The notes under the pieces are model-generated. The model was not told the origin of the DNA and searched no databases. It saw only the letters and a list, made by a program, of their open reading frames with translations. Below, in pieces: positions 12,071 through 23,585 of a stretch of DNA of 64,000 nt. Made by a program: the position numbers and the translations under genes. Every line of letters starts with the position of its first letter. Position 1 is the stretch's first letter. The stretch lies in NCBI GenBank assembly GCA_021234155.1, contig JAJEKV010000023.1:7976009-8040008 (forward strand). The letters run 5' to 3'. The DNA comes from Isoetes taiwanensis (lineage: Eukaryota > Streptophyta > Lycopodiopsida > Isoetales > Isoetaceae).

Positions 12071-13449
12071 TGCTAGTACTGCTAGTATTTCATGTGACTT
12101 TTCACAAGCTAGTCTACAGCAAGTGCAGACATAAAGGAGAGTTCTCCAGCTAAAACTCCACTAGCCATGAACCTTGCCAAAGTCTGTGCATTCATATAAG
12201 GTGATTCAATATTGAATCCATTCACTCCCAACGAATTTAAACAAGCTACTTAAGAAGCAAGTTGTGCGCCACTATCAATATTAGTGCCAACATGTAAATC
12301 CAATTCATACATAATGTTGAAGTGTAGAGTTAACACTCAAGCTTATGCATATCTCAAAAAATGGTTCGTCTAAAACATATAATTATACGGTTATTTTGCT
12401 AAAGTTTTCATATGATTGTGCTTTGTATTTGCGTATGCGTATGGTAGCAGTATTTACAAAGTGCGCCATGTGTGTTTATTAAATTTTGTGCTATGAACCA
12501 TTGGTTTGGTTTGGTGCATGCGTGTTCTTGGACATGCATGCATAGTATCTTCTGTGAACTATTGGTTTGGTTTGGTGCATACATGTTCTTGGACAAGCAT
12601 GCATAGTATCTTCATATGGCCTGCTGTTCTTGGCCCCAGCCCTCTCTTGTGTGTGTGATATTCGAAGTTTTTTTATCATGGAGTTTTCTGTCGCGACGGC
12701 AATCATGCTAGTCCTTTGTGTGCAGATAGTACTAGGTATAGTTTCGATCTGGATCGTACATAGCGATCCTCATTTGTGGGGTATCCCTGTACAAGTTTTT
12801 ATATACTGTATATTGAGGTTTGCAAAATACTATAAGATTTGAAGGAATGTACTTAATGGTGTTAATTTTATACATGTATTGTAAGTTTTTAGGGGCTCTC
12901 GCTGCCCTACGTAACCCCCCGTGTGAATATGCACCCAAACCAAAGGGGGTTTCAGGGGGATTTTAATTTAAATGCATTGGATGCAATGGTTTGTGTTAGT
13001 AATGTTAATGATAGTTATATGTTGGTTGTTACATCCAAAAAAAATTTGGGCCCTTCGGGCCCTAACAAAAGCAAACATAGGTAAACTTAGATGAAGAGAG
13101 TATAAAACATTTGTAATGATATTATCGATATGTTCAAATGTTTATTTAGGAATTTGAAATAGCAAAAAAAAAAAAAAAAATAGTTATATGCTCCAACAAG
13201 GCCAAAGAATTGATGTACATGCATGCACAATTTCGTGGCAAATGGGCTTTCTCCTTTGTTCACATATATCCTACAAAACAACACAAGTGTACATTTAAAA
13301 AAGATAAGGGTATTAATATATAGCACAACGGCCACTCGCTTAACAACGAGACAAGCGGAGTTGTTGACCAATGAGCATTTGTGCATGACAGAAGAGCTGA
13401 CTGTCAAATGCAAACACAGACGATAATATGTGGCTTTGGAAAAGCATGT
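12071..13449. other. Intergenic with a 61-bp tandem duplication
   Basis: No gene recognised. At 12494-12613 a unit of about 61 bp, containing TTGGTTTGGTTTGGTGCAT and ending GCATAGTATCTTC, occurs twice in tandem with few differences. A GGGCCC-TTC-GGGCCC hairpin lies at about 13048-13062. Confidence 0.5.
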
Positions 13450-14223
13450 GTCTGGCAAGAACTCTTCCCATTGCCATACAATCTGAACTGCCATTCAAAG
13501 GCCCACAGATGCGCATTCTCCTCACTAGAACAGAGAGCAGAGAGCAGCAGTAGAAAACGTGGATCTATCATTTTTTTCCATGCCCTTGATACAAATACAA
13601 AATGACATGAACAGAGGCCACCGGAAAATAGAAGAATGTGATAATTTTTGAACTAAGATACCCTTGTTCCACAAAGTTTTCCAATGTAATCTCCTGCTGT
13701 GGCATAAGGCTACACTGGTTATAGGAAAAAATTATCAGCAACAAATCAAATTCTTACTTTACCTTCCATCATTGAGCAATGTCTGAGCTTCTACGCCTGT
13801 CCAGGAATGTAAATTCGGATAGCACCAACACAATCATAAAATTATTCTGCTGGTCTGGCAAGAAATCTTACCATTGCCATACAATCTGAACTGCCATTTC
13901 AAAGGCCCACAGATGCGCATTCTCCTCACTACAACAGAGATCCATCATTTTTTCCCCTGCCCTTCATACAAAAGGACATCAACAGAGGCAAGCTGGAAAA
14001 GTAGAAGAATGTGATAGCTTTTGAACTAAGATACCCTTGTTCCACAAAGTTTTGCAATGTAATATCCTGCTGTGGCATAAGGCAATACTGGTTTTAGGAA
14101 AAATTTATCAACAACAAATCAAATTCTTACATTACCTTTCATCATTGAGGAATGTCTGAGCTTCTACATCGAGAATGTAAATTCGGATAGCACCAACACA
14201 ATATATTCATAAAGATATTCTGC
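13450..14223. repeat. Tandem duplication, about 400-bp unit
   Basis: The block starting TCTGGCAAGAA at 13450 and running to about 13852 is repeated from 13853 to about 14223 with small differences and a deletion of about 30 bp. Both copies contain the same anchors (CCATTGCCATACAATCTGAA, TCCTGCTGTGGCATAAGG, AAATTCGGATAGCACC). No ORF with motifs lies inside. Confidence 0.9.
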
Positions 14224-15502
14224 CTGCATATTTCATGTGCAGATCCTTTCCAAAAATTACTGTAGACATCATTGTAATGCAAGCGAAGATGGCATGGAGC
14301 TGGTAAAATATATGAAACTGATCCATGTCGAAGTATTTTCATGCGTAGAAAAGTTGCCTTCAGATTCCTAAAATTGAGCACCGAAGTTAAAAGATACCCC
14401 GTGTGAACAAATGCAAGATACACGGTGCGTTGTTTTACCTAAAATAGGGCAACATATTGAAGCCAACAAATAGGCCGGAATAGCTTTTCTCCAGATGGAG
14501 CGGATAGTATTGATGATCTAGGAAACAACTTGCATAAGGCGCTTCCTACAAGACAAGTTACGCTTGCTTTTGGCGAGAGAGACATTTAAACGGGGTGAAG
14601 AATGAAGCAAGAAATGAAAAGACTCTTTAAATATACCTAAGCAAAATTTGCAAAATGCGAATCTTGAACTGTGTGACTGGCCGATTTGTACAAGACCACT
14701 GCATCGTTGAATGCACTGCCGTTTAGCCCAGATGCACTGCCGTTTAGCCCAGATGCCTTTCATTGCCATCCTGGCATCTCCTGTTTCGGCAACAAATGGA
14801 AACCCTAGAGTGCATATTGACTATTTGCATGTGTTAGGCTTGTAAGCTGTTTGATCTTGTCTTTTTTTAAGAGGGCTTTTGTTGTAATCCATTCGATCTT
14901 GATCATTAACGAGGGCCAAATAAAAAAATGCACAAGCTGCATGCAAATACTTGGTGCACTCTAGATGTACCAATTAGTACACCTTATGCAATACGCCCAC
15001 CAAATCATATGAAAACCTTAGAGAAAACTGTATAAAAATACAAAAAAAACCCCCTGTTATTATGCTACATATTCAATCGGCTTTCACAGGTCTGTCTTTG
15101 GTGCATTCAATTGGTTTTTGCAAGTATGTGGCTTATTTGAGCAAGGCATTCCCTTACTATATGCTGAGCATATGAAACTCCAAGCCCCTGCATAATCTGT
15201 TGGTAGGGCATGTTACTGTAATCCCACTCTGAATTCCATATAAACCCATTGAAATGGCATGCAAATCTGTGTTTTGCGGAAAAAGTAACAGGATAGGGTC
15301 CCTTCGACAAACTTAAAGCCGAAAATAGACATCATAAGATTTTTTATTGTAATGAAAGAATGTCCATTTTTTAGGCCCACCTTTATTATTTTCAATGTTT
15401 ATTCCTTTGTTCTTATTTTGCATCTTCAAGACTCAAATTATTAATGTCAATGTAAATTGCCTTGGCAAAATGACTACAGGCACAATGATACTTCGTAATT
15501 CA
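14224..15502. other. Intergenic, one 21-bp tandem repeat
   Basis: No gene recognised. ATGCACTGCCGTTTAGCCCA plus one base is exactly duplicated in tandem at 14711-14752. Confidence 0.5.
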
Positions 15503-16030
15503 ACACACATTCCCCACACACATTTCCCATACATTTTCCACACACATTCCCTACACATTCCGTACAAATACAACACATTAAACCATTGAAATGGCTATTA
15601 ACAGACTAAACCATTGAATTAAACTCGCTAAACCCCCCAATTATTTTTGCTGATATTTGTACAGGGCGTCAAATGGAGGCGAGGAGCTCCAATACATACG
15701 CCAGTATATGTGTATAACGCGCTCCACAACTTTTACAATAATTCCGTATTCCTAATTGACAGTTACCGAAAACTTGCTAAAAAATGAGTCGCGCCTAACG
15801 ACAGCCAAGATCGCCCGAAATCGACATCTTACGATCCGAGCCTTTTGTTGGACTCACTGTACGAATATCAGCAAAAATAAATGGGGGGTTTGGGGGGTTT
15901 AATTCAATGGTTTAGTTTGTTAATGACCATTTCAATGGTTTAATGTGTTGTATTTGTACGGAATATGTACGGAATGTGTGGGGAATGTATGTGGGAAATG
16001 TGTGGGGTATGTGTATGGGGAATGCCTGTG
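15503..16030. mobile_element. Foldback/MITE-like element with long inverted repeats
   Basis: Two long inverted arms of about 160 bp flank an unrelated core of about 200 bp. The left arm (15503-15665) includes ACATTAAACCATTGAAATGG, GAATTAAACTCGCTAAACCC and TTTTTGCTGATATTTGTACA. The right arm (about 15865-16030) has the same blocks in reverse complement and reverse order. The arms differ by scattered substitutions. No transposase ORF is present, so it is a non-autonomous element. Its terminal bases and target duplication are not clear. Confidence 0.75.
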
Positions 16031-17404
16031 GGCAAAAACCCACCATTTACTGCCTCCATGACTGTGATGCAATATGAGCTCTCAACATTCTGAGCAGTTG
16101 TTATGAAAGTTGTGGATACAATGTTGATGCATGTGTATTGAAGCAGCTCCAGCCATAGTGCAACCAACAAGCTTTTTTACTATGTTCAGCTCTACAAGAG
16201 ATGCCCTTGAAGTCTTGAGAATCTTAGATACTACCTCTTCCTTTATAAAAGCCTCACAAACCATAGATTTTACTTCTGCTCTCAATCCAATTTATAGCCA
16301 TAGGCTTTTCATCCGTACAAAACTTGCCTGCAAGAGAAATGTGTCCATCAATACCCCAAAACCAACTTTACAAGTGAATTAAATGCAAATATACTACAAC
16401 CTTTTAAGAACTAATGAAGAGCTGCTATTTCCTGTTGTTTTAAATGCCTTGTCTTTCTTAGAAATGATGATGGGCTGTTATTTTCTATTATTCTAGTTAT
16501 GCAAGAATTATTTAGCACACAAGAATGAGTCTCGCTGCTTTGTTATGGTACATTATTCATTTTGCCTTCATCTCAAACTTACATAAAGTTCAAAGAATTA
16601 CCAGAAATGTTGATGACTTCCGTGTCCAGAAACAGATCCTGGACATAGTCCAGTACGTTCTCGACACCTTTAGATATCACCTTCATTTCCATAGCATTTC
16701 CTCTTGCACAAGAGAATCTCAGATATGCATTCATAAACGATGCAATCTAGCAAATCCGCTCCTTTTGTAAAAACAGAGGGACAAAAAAAACCTATTAACT
16801 CTTCTGACTAGATTCATGCACACAGGAGAAATAAGAATGAATGTGTATACACATTGAAGACAATAGAGTATGTGTGCACACCCTCCAAATAAAAGTTAAG
16901 TTTTGCTGCCACACACGTAGAAGGAAATCTTACACACACGCAAGGAAATGATTCACACACACAAGGAAATCTCACATGCACAAGAAAATCTTACAGATAT
17001 TACTTACTAAGCTTTTTGTGCTTATTTTCAACTCTGCCTTGAATATGCAATACTGAAATCAAACTAGCTGAGCCATCCTCTGCCCCCACAACTATCATAT
17101 CCCTTCACTGAGCACAAACATGAGCAATATGTTAAACAGCAAGCAACACTAGCTAAAGGATGGATTTGGATCCAATGGGTCCAAATTACTATCAACCATT
17201 GGGTGAAGTTATAGAATTAGTTATAATCAAAGAAGTCCTTTAACTTAGCTTATGCCTTATGGTGTCCTAAAGCATGGTTTCCAATCGACACAAAATAAAA
17301 GGAATTAGAGAATCCAGTTAATGTATTTGCAGATACTATGCAGCACTAGACTTTAGCATGCAAGATAAATAAAGTTCTTCATTTAAAAGCTTTCAAGTTC
17401 ATTA
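16031..17404. other. Intergenic with short CACACA-AAGGAAAT tandem repeat
   Basis: No gene recognised. Around 16911-16992 a degenerate unit of about 24 bp (CACACAC plus AAGGAAATCTTAC) occurs about four times. DNA near 17404 is the host side of the Helitron that begins at 17405. Confidence 0.45.
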
Positions 17405-17569
17405 CTAGTAATAATGCCCAGCGTTGCTGGGCTAACATTGAAATTTGCTTAATGAACTTCTCAATCCACATACCCTGTAATTTTCCTATGAACTATCTTT
17501 TGATTCTGTATTAATAGGTTCAGGTTTGTATTTTGGTTTAGAAAGGAAAAATGCATGCAGTAAAGGTTT

Positions 17570-17690
17570 AAATCACACCCAATTGTTTTATTACATGATG
17601 CATATGCCAAGTAGTCCTTATGAGCACACCCAATTGTTTTATTACATGAATGCATATGCCAAGTAGTCCTTATGAGCACATCTGTTCATA
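17570..17690. repeat. Tandem repeat of about 57 bp inside Helitron H2
   Basis: A unit containing CACCCAATTGTTTTATTACA and GCATATGCCAAGTAGTCCTT occurs twice almost perfectly. More diverged copies with AACATGATCATTA and ATGCCAAG continue to about 18200. Confidence 0.8.
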
Positions 17691-18959
17691 CATAACTATA
17701 GATTCAAGACCTCTTTAACATGATCATTACATGCATATGCCAAGAAAAAAGACAATTTCTATCAAATCTGCGTAAGAAGGTTTAATCACCCAGTTGTTCT
17801 AATCCATGAAATGTCTATGCTCATAATTTCATAGCCATGCCACAATAATTTAAATAACCTCTTTGAGTGTGCTAAAAATACATACTAAATACATTGTTAT
17901 GCACAAACTCACAAATGCATACTACATGCACTATTATACACAAAATCAACTCACATAATCATTAATAATGCACTGACAATTGTTGTGTACTACAATTGCA
18001 TTTCTTTGCTTGCAACGATCATGATCCCATAACTTAAGTTGCCAAATGTGAGACTACATTAAAGTGCATAGCTTACAAATGTTTATGTTTATGCTTCGTA
18101 TGTCTATAGATATGCCAAGAAGTCCTGATATGGACACATTTGTTTATTCATATTCATGATCTCTGTAACATGATCATTATGTGCACATCTGTGTACACAT
18201 CCAGTTGTCTTTTTGCTTTTTAGAGTGCTTAGAAGATTGGGATACAAATGGAACAAAATAAGAACTTAAAACTCAAATCACATTCGGTTAGAAGCTGCTA
18301 ATAGGGCATGCCTTTTGTATATTATATATATGCTGCATATGTTGAAATAGATGGATGCCACAATGTGCAGAGATTTCTCTGACATGATAATGGCACTATA
18401 ACAGATTTCTTGTTGTCCATTGCAGCCAAGCAAGTATGAGTAAGTGCATCCACTTAGGAAGGTACACAATTTTGCTGTTGAATTGGCAATAGACTATATG
18501 ATATGACTGATAGGCCCTCTGTAAAAGATGACCAAATCTTTGACAACTGAATTTTTTATAGTACAGGTAACGAAGATTTAAACATTGTTCTTGCATTTGG
18601 CTGCACTACACGCACCCATGCGCAGTTCAAACAGAATTGAAGCAATATGCCAACATGAGCATTAATTCATTTTTGCTGCTTGCAACATCAATGAGTTAAT
18701 GGTCACTAAGGAAAAAAACACAGCCCCCTAGAGCTTGCTTGAACTGAACTTTCACATAATTTTTTGGCCTCAACAGAATCCATCTTCAATCTTCGCATTG
18801 GTGAAGAAACATACAGGAAGTTAGACGGACCTCTGCTCATTGGGAAAACTGGATTGTGGGCACAACTTCATTTCAAAACCTTAATAGGAAACTGTAACAT
18901 CACATTATAACCCCAACAATCCAATTCAATGGTGCTGGAACCTGAGCTGGAATGATGCA

Positions 18960-19273
18960 TGCTTTTTATGTTTCATGTCCATGCTGCAATTATTGTGTTC
19001 CATGTGACAGTATCATGCTATGGCATTTCCACAAACACTTTGCATGCATATTTAAACTTACCCCAATAGGCATAGGCTGAAATCATGGCGTTCCATGTCA
19101 CTACATAATAAGGTCCCTGCATCTTCTAATCTCCTGCATTTCCCATACATGCTGATAAGGGCGGTATTCATAGAGGTCTCTCTCTGTTTCGCATTCAGAA
19201 AAGACCTCAATATGTGCATTCCTCTAGGCCATAGAATAAAAAATGTATACAAAGCAATATATAAAACAACCAC
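18960..19273 (-). pseudogene. PPR (PLS-type) pseudogene fragment
   Basis: The minus strand encodes NTALISMYGKCRRLEDAGTL, the typical start of a plant PLS-class pentatricopeptide repeat. In a second frame it continues VTWNAMISAYAYWGKF and KYACKVFVEMP, then a stop codon, then HDTVTWNTIIAAW. These are two consecutive PPR repeats broken by one frameshift and one stop. Intact PPR proteins bind organellar RNA. This piece has only about two repeats and no start or C-terminal domain, and it lies inside Helitron H2, so it is probably a captured and decayed gene fragment. Confidence 0.75.
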
Positions 19274-19413
19274 ATATCGTCTTCACAAAGACCAGGTGTA
19301 ACCGAGCATTCTAAGAAGAGAAGGCTTCGCTAAGATTGAATCTTTCACAGACTCTAGAGGTTGTTGCCTTCATCCTGCTACAATCCTCACCTAGAATGAA
19401 CAGCCATTAAGAG

Positions 19414-19560
19414 GGCTGAACTTTTCTGAAACTTCTCCAGTGTGCCCAAGACTGTCATGGCTATGGTTATGGCTATGGTTCCTAGGACGGCTGAACTTTT
19501 CTGAAACTTCTCCAGTGCGCCCGAAACTGTCATGGATACGGTTATGGCTATGGTTATGGA
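19414..19560. repeat. Tandem duplication, 75-bp unit
   Basis: A 75-bp unit starting GGCTGAACTTTTCTGAAAC and ending with TATGGCTATGGTT repeats occurs twice (19414-19488 and 19489-19560), inside Helitron H2 near its proposed 5' end. Confidence 0.85.
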
Positions 19561-19944
19561 CTTGAGAACATCTATGGTGTAGCATGCCGCCTCCTGCAAG
19601 CCAGGACACGTAGAAACACCAAGAAGATCACATCTGGTTGCTCTCTTCCTGCTCTCTTGCTCTGCAAATCTGGGAAATAATAGGCTCTAGGATGCTTCTT
19701 CTTGCTTTATTGAATCTAATCCCTTCATGGATTGGAGATGGAACGTAAACTTCACCTGCAAGCCAGATCGGGGACCGGTCCTCTGGATTGAAAAGCCGAG
19801 TACAGAGGAAGAGAGAAAATTCCAACGAAAACAAAACCCTAGAAAAGAAAATGTAGGTGAAAGATCTCGACCTTTAGATTAGCTCGGACGATCTTAGCCC
19901 TACAAATTAGGGCGTGGTCCATTACACAACATTATAATATAAGA

Positions 19945-20800
19945 TAAACGGGGCTACAAGAGCATAAGAAAAATAGACATGGAAGCTAGCCAACACTGAA
20001 GTAGCAATTAGTATTCTACCAAAGAAAAACAATTTCTGAAATTGTTTAACTTCTTTTTTATTCTCTCAAGAATAGGTTGCCACAAGCCTTTAAGGCACGG
20101 GTTGGGAGATAATGGCATACCAAGAAGTTTAAAGGCTTGCATAGTATTAAGAATTGTAACATTAGATAAGTAGGACATGTCAATGTTCCTAGTAATTATG
20201 ATGATGGCTAAATTCAGTTAGACACCAAAGCCTGCGGAGAATTGCTTGATAAATTCCAGACGCCTGCATGTTTAGAGACCAATCAAGAAGAACTAGTTAA
20301 AGGAGGAGAAAGGGCGAATCTGCATCAAGAAGAAGAGATCGATATTTGCAGTATTGGCATCTAAAAAGCAAAAATATCATTTACATATTGTGAAATAGTG
20401 AGAATCTCATTGCTAATTTCCAAGAAGAGATCGACATTTGCAATATTAGCATCTAAACAAGCAAAAGTATTGCAAAATAGTGAGAATCTTATTACTATTA
20501 GGAAGAGTCAGACCTTTAATTCTGCCAATGGATTGATACTGCAACCACAAGAAATATGGTGCAAGAGACCTCGAGCAAAGTGAAAGAAATTTGTAGGAGA
20601 TCCATTCACAATGGCTGGAGAATTGGCCTTTGAGTTTAAACCATGAGTAAGCTATCTAAGCTTGGATGGAAACCAATTTTGCATAAATCAAAGTTCAAGA
20701 AGTCACATTCGATATTATCAAATACCCTTTTAAAATCTAGCTTAAGGAGTAAACCATCATTCATTTAAATTGGATTTATATCTATTCCAAAAGCACGCCA
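19945..20800 (-). mobile_element. Decayed L1-type LINE RT relic
   Basis: The minus strand reads DFKRVFDNIECDFLNF near 20740, resembling the RT block around the first catalytic aspartate. Further on come YLSNVTILNTMQAFKLLGMP and LSPNPCLKGLWQPILERIKK, then a segment like GRILIATSVL, in the order seen in plant L1 C-terminal regions. Many stops and frame changes are present. A unit of about 92 bp is tandemly duplicated within it (about 20330-20510). Helitron H2 abuts its 3' side, so H2 may have inserted into this LINE. Confidence 0.5.
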
Positions 20801-21013
20801 CTTTTGCATACCCTTTTTTAAATATAGTGTTGTGGTGTGTGACATGCTGTTTTGCATTGTTGCAAATTTTTGCATTATAGTAGTGGGTGGTTTAACATTT
20901 TCTTGTTTTAGTGAGAAGAATGTGGTGTTTGATTAGCATTTGTAGATAACAACACATCAATATACACAGAACACTTTTTACATTGTATTCACTTGATATG
21001 AAGATTAATTACA

Positions 21014-21151
21014 TCATGGAGGGACTAGTCCTTTCTTTGTCAAATAACTCTCAAGATAGGGATCCATCTCCTTAGTCCGATCTAGTTCTGGATGCGTTTT
21101 GACAACATCTGATACTGTTTTACCAGCAACCAAGCCACTCATGATGGACAT
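21014..21151 (-). CDS. Possible terminal exon, 45-46 aa
   Basis: An open stretch ends VAGKTVSDVVKTHPELDRTK then EMDPYLESYLTKKGLVPP and a stop. The amphipathic, charged composition looks coding, and it lies directly downstream of the FCP1-like exon in the same frame after one TAA. It is followed by TTAATTACATC and ACACTTTTTACATTGT, sequences shared with the 3' side of the neighbouring gene at 25698. It could be the last exon or readthrough of a broken frame. Confidence 0.35.
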   Translation of the reverse strand: MSIMSGLVAGKTVSDVVKTHPELDRTKEMDPYLESYLTKKGLVPP

Positions 21152-21217
21152 GAATAGTACTAGACAGATGAGTAATCTAGTGGAGTATAAGTTGGTGGAT
21201 TTAGAGCCTGACCTTGA

Positions 21218-21593
21218 TTATAAGCCAAGCTGATCCATCATAGTACCAAGATGTTTCACGAAGACCAGTTTGCCATCCGGATCTCTTGGATGTGGAAACT
21301 TTATACACTTACTTTGGTCCCAAATCGTCACAAAGTCTCGATTCATGCCTGGTAACACCCTAAGTACTTCATCAACATTTCTGCGTTCCATTGAGGACCA
21401 GATGGCAACTCGAAACAATCTGAACGCCTCACTCATCATATCTTCTAAGTGTGGGCGAGGATAGATCCACTTAGTATTCGATTCTAGAGGGACTTGTTCG
21501 AAGTCATCCCTGCTAATAAGCTTCTTAGAAAACGTTTTACACATGACACCATTCAGATCGAAGACAATGATTTTGTCACAAGTAGGTGAAGTT
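21218..21593 (-). pseudogene. FCP1/HAD-like phosphatase domain exon
   Basis: Reading from an acceptor ending CTCAG at 21594 keeps phase with the upstream exon. The peptide has IIVFDLNGVMCKTF, matching HAD motif I (the first Asp is the nucleophile; the DxD position is Asn here). It continues YPRPHLEDMMSEAFRLFRVA, then IWSSMERRNVDEVLRVLPG and FVTIWDQSKCIKFPHPRDPDG, the usual FCP1-homology blocks including the WSS motif II region and the WxQ/C segment. Proteins of this family dephosphorylate phosphoserine, for example on the RNA polymerase II tail. The frame stops at 21218 before the DDSP-like last motif, so the domain is truncated or the final exon is missing. Confidence 0.6.
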
Positions 21594-21681
21594 CTGAGCC
21601 ATACAAAAGTGGTCTGGAATACACGCCAAGCGCGTTTTGTCCGTCATAAGTAAGCTACATATCGCGCCTGGCGTGAATTAC
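21594..21681 (-). other. 88-bp intron built around two palindrome copies
   Basis: Donor GAAAG/GTAATT and acceptor GGCTCAG/AACTTC give a phase-consistent 88-bp intron. One 21-bp palindrome copy (21659-21679) starts directly after the donor GT. A second (21618-21638) lies about 25 bp before the acceptor. Together they make up nearly half of the intron. Confidence 0.6.
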
Positions 21682-23585
21682 CTTTCATCATCGTCGTCAT
21701 CTCTAGCAGTCATAGCGTCTACTACACTCCCCGGATGCTTACTGCCAGAAGCATCAACTCCACGGTTTAGTTCAGACACGTTCTCTTCTATGAAAGCTAC
21801 CACATGGTTTTGATTCCTAACCTTAGTGGTTGAATCTGAGCTTGCATGATCATCCTGGCTGGTATCAGGAACTACCATAGTCGTACCCCCAAGCTGGACA
21901 TTACCAGTTGCAATATTACCAAGCATGGACTCCATATTTTGCTCCATGATCTCACGTTCTTGCGCTAGCATTGCGGCCTTCTCCTCGGGGGTTGCATTGC
22001 TTTTTGAACATTCTGGAGTTGCACTTGGAGGCTTTTGTGAACTACTAGTCTGCTTCTGCCCTTTGTAAGGTACCAAAGCCAAGGGGTTTTTATCTTTGAC
22101 AGGACCCAGTCAGCCGTGGCTAGTACCTTTTCGAAAAACACTTCAAGGAAATCCTTGGACTGGTCATCGTTGACGAAACTTAAACATCTTCTTGATGTCT
22201 TCAGGGCCTCTCTACCAATATACCCTCCAACATGTAATTCACAGCAAGTGGTATCAAGTGGTGCAAATGCCTCAACAAGATAGCTTGCCAGATTGATTGC
22301 AAACCCATGTTTATTCAAGGGCCCCTTTTCTTTTGTCAGCAATCCCAGAGTGATGTCTTTCCGGTAGAGGTTAGGAACATCAAATTCCTCGCTTTCATTC
22401 GCTTCATCCTCATCATCTGCTTTGTAGAAGACATTTTTTAAGTTGGGTTCATCTGGCACAAGGGATATCATTATGAAGATTATACAAGCGCTTTTAAACT
22501 GCATCCTCAAATCAGTATCCTTTGTCTCAAAGAGAAGAGAACCTTCCCTAACGACCTTTAGGCATTCCAAGTCGCATGAAGCCACCAAAGCATGCATATG
22601 AGGCTCTCCTGGGGGGCATATGATGACAATAGTAAAGAGCTTCTCAGTTGTTAAGCCTCTGCAGCTAGTAAAAAAACTGCTGTACTCTTTTTGAGTCATC
22701 CCCTTCTCTCCTTTTGCAGTCCTGCTATCCAATACAAACAGAGAAATATTACGAGGGCCTATTGATGTATCGGGTAGGAGACCTTTATAGCCAGTAGAGA
22801 CCAGCTATTGGAGTGCAGGTAAGTCACCACCAACATCTTTCAGGACGACAACCTTTATTCTCAGCTCAGCCATCACCTTATCTGATAGTTTTGTGGTGTG
22901 CTGTTGGTTCTTTGATTTCCTGTTTTGCAGAAATTCCTTCGACCAAAAGACGTATTTCTTGATGTCATCAGCAGACACGCCATACTTGTCTAGCAGGCCG
23001 ACTTCAGACAATGTTACATCACCAGATAGCTTCTGAAGTTCTTCACCAACTGCTACCTTCATAACTCGCATGTTCTTTATATGAGTGCAACAATCAATGA
23101 AGGACATTTTGTCCTTAACTGAAGAGGCCTTCTTGTACAGTACTTCTTTGTTTATGCATTGATTTAACAACCAAATAATTTCATCATCTTGAAGGCCCTG
23201 TATTTTCCTCATCTCGGTAGTCTTCAAATCAAATATTGAAGTATCTTGAGGAGGCACTCTTCTCATTGCGTTTGGGAGCTGTTTCTGAGCATAAGCATCC
23301 CAGAACTCGTTCCACTTTGCCCAGACTTCGTCCTTCGCGAAGACGATCTTGTAGGCATCTGTAGGACCTCTGGAAGATGCTTCAGACGTCTCGCCTGCTT
23401 CCTCCCCATTTTTTTCCTGTCTTTTTTGCCCTTGGTTTCTTATCTTGGATGATAGTCTGAGCCAAGGTCTTTTCCAATGCCTTAAACTCCTCAGACTTCG
23501 TTCCTCCCTGTTTTGTTTGCAACGGTCTTCCATATTCTATCCATTGCTGGCGGGCATGACGGAGTTGTTCCACGTAAGGGCTGCA
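21682..23585 (-). pseudogene. Long exon with methyltransferase-like segment
   Basis: A splice-like acceptor (TTTGTGCAG) precedes 23585. The protein starts YVEQLRHARQQWIEYGRPLQ, becomes lysine-rich, then folds into a conserved-looking region (KIVFAKDEVWAKWNEFWDAY, TEMRKIQGLQDDEIIWLLNQ). Near 22230-22100 it reads CCELHVGGYIGREALKTSRR followed by CLSFVNDDQSKDFLEVFFEK. This resembles the last block of amino-type DNA methyltransferases, where a glycine-rich loop is followed by an acidic binding residue, but I see no DPPY-type catalytic motif, so an inactive relative is more likely. The end is acidic (DDDDDER). One shift, one stop and a second shift interrupt the frame. The methyltransferase label is tentative. 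Confidence 0.45.

Larger units (their letters stand above)
17405..19944 (-). mobile_element. Non-autonomous Helitron (H2) with gene fragment
   Basis: The 3' end is clear. On the minus strand a hairpin (GCCCAGCAACGCTGGGC, 17414-17430) is followed by ATTATTA and CTAG at 17408-17405, then host T. This matches the 3' terminus of the Helitron at 31316-41982 (GCCCAACAACGCTGGGC, then CTAG, then T), so they belong to one family. The best 5' end is TCTTATATTATAATG starting at 19944, preceded by host A, as Helitrons require. It is less certain because the similarity to the other 5' end is weak. No Rep/helicase gene is present. The interior holds diverged tandem repeats and a PPR fragment. Confidence 0.55.

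Noticed and set aside
12494-12613. Short direct repeats as a CRISPR-like array
   Set aside because: Two tandem copies without spacers in a plant nuclear context; ordinary tandem duplication.
13048-13062. GGGCCC hairpin as a Helitron 3' end
   Set aside because: No CTRR terminus about 10 bp downstream on either strand.
23409-23415. Seven-A run as a programmed ribosomal frameshift site
   Set aside because: The needed shift is +1 (or -2), not the -1 that A-AAA-AAA slippery sites support, and other breaks exist in the gene; a simple indel is more likely.
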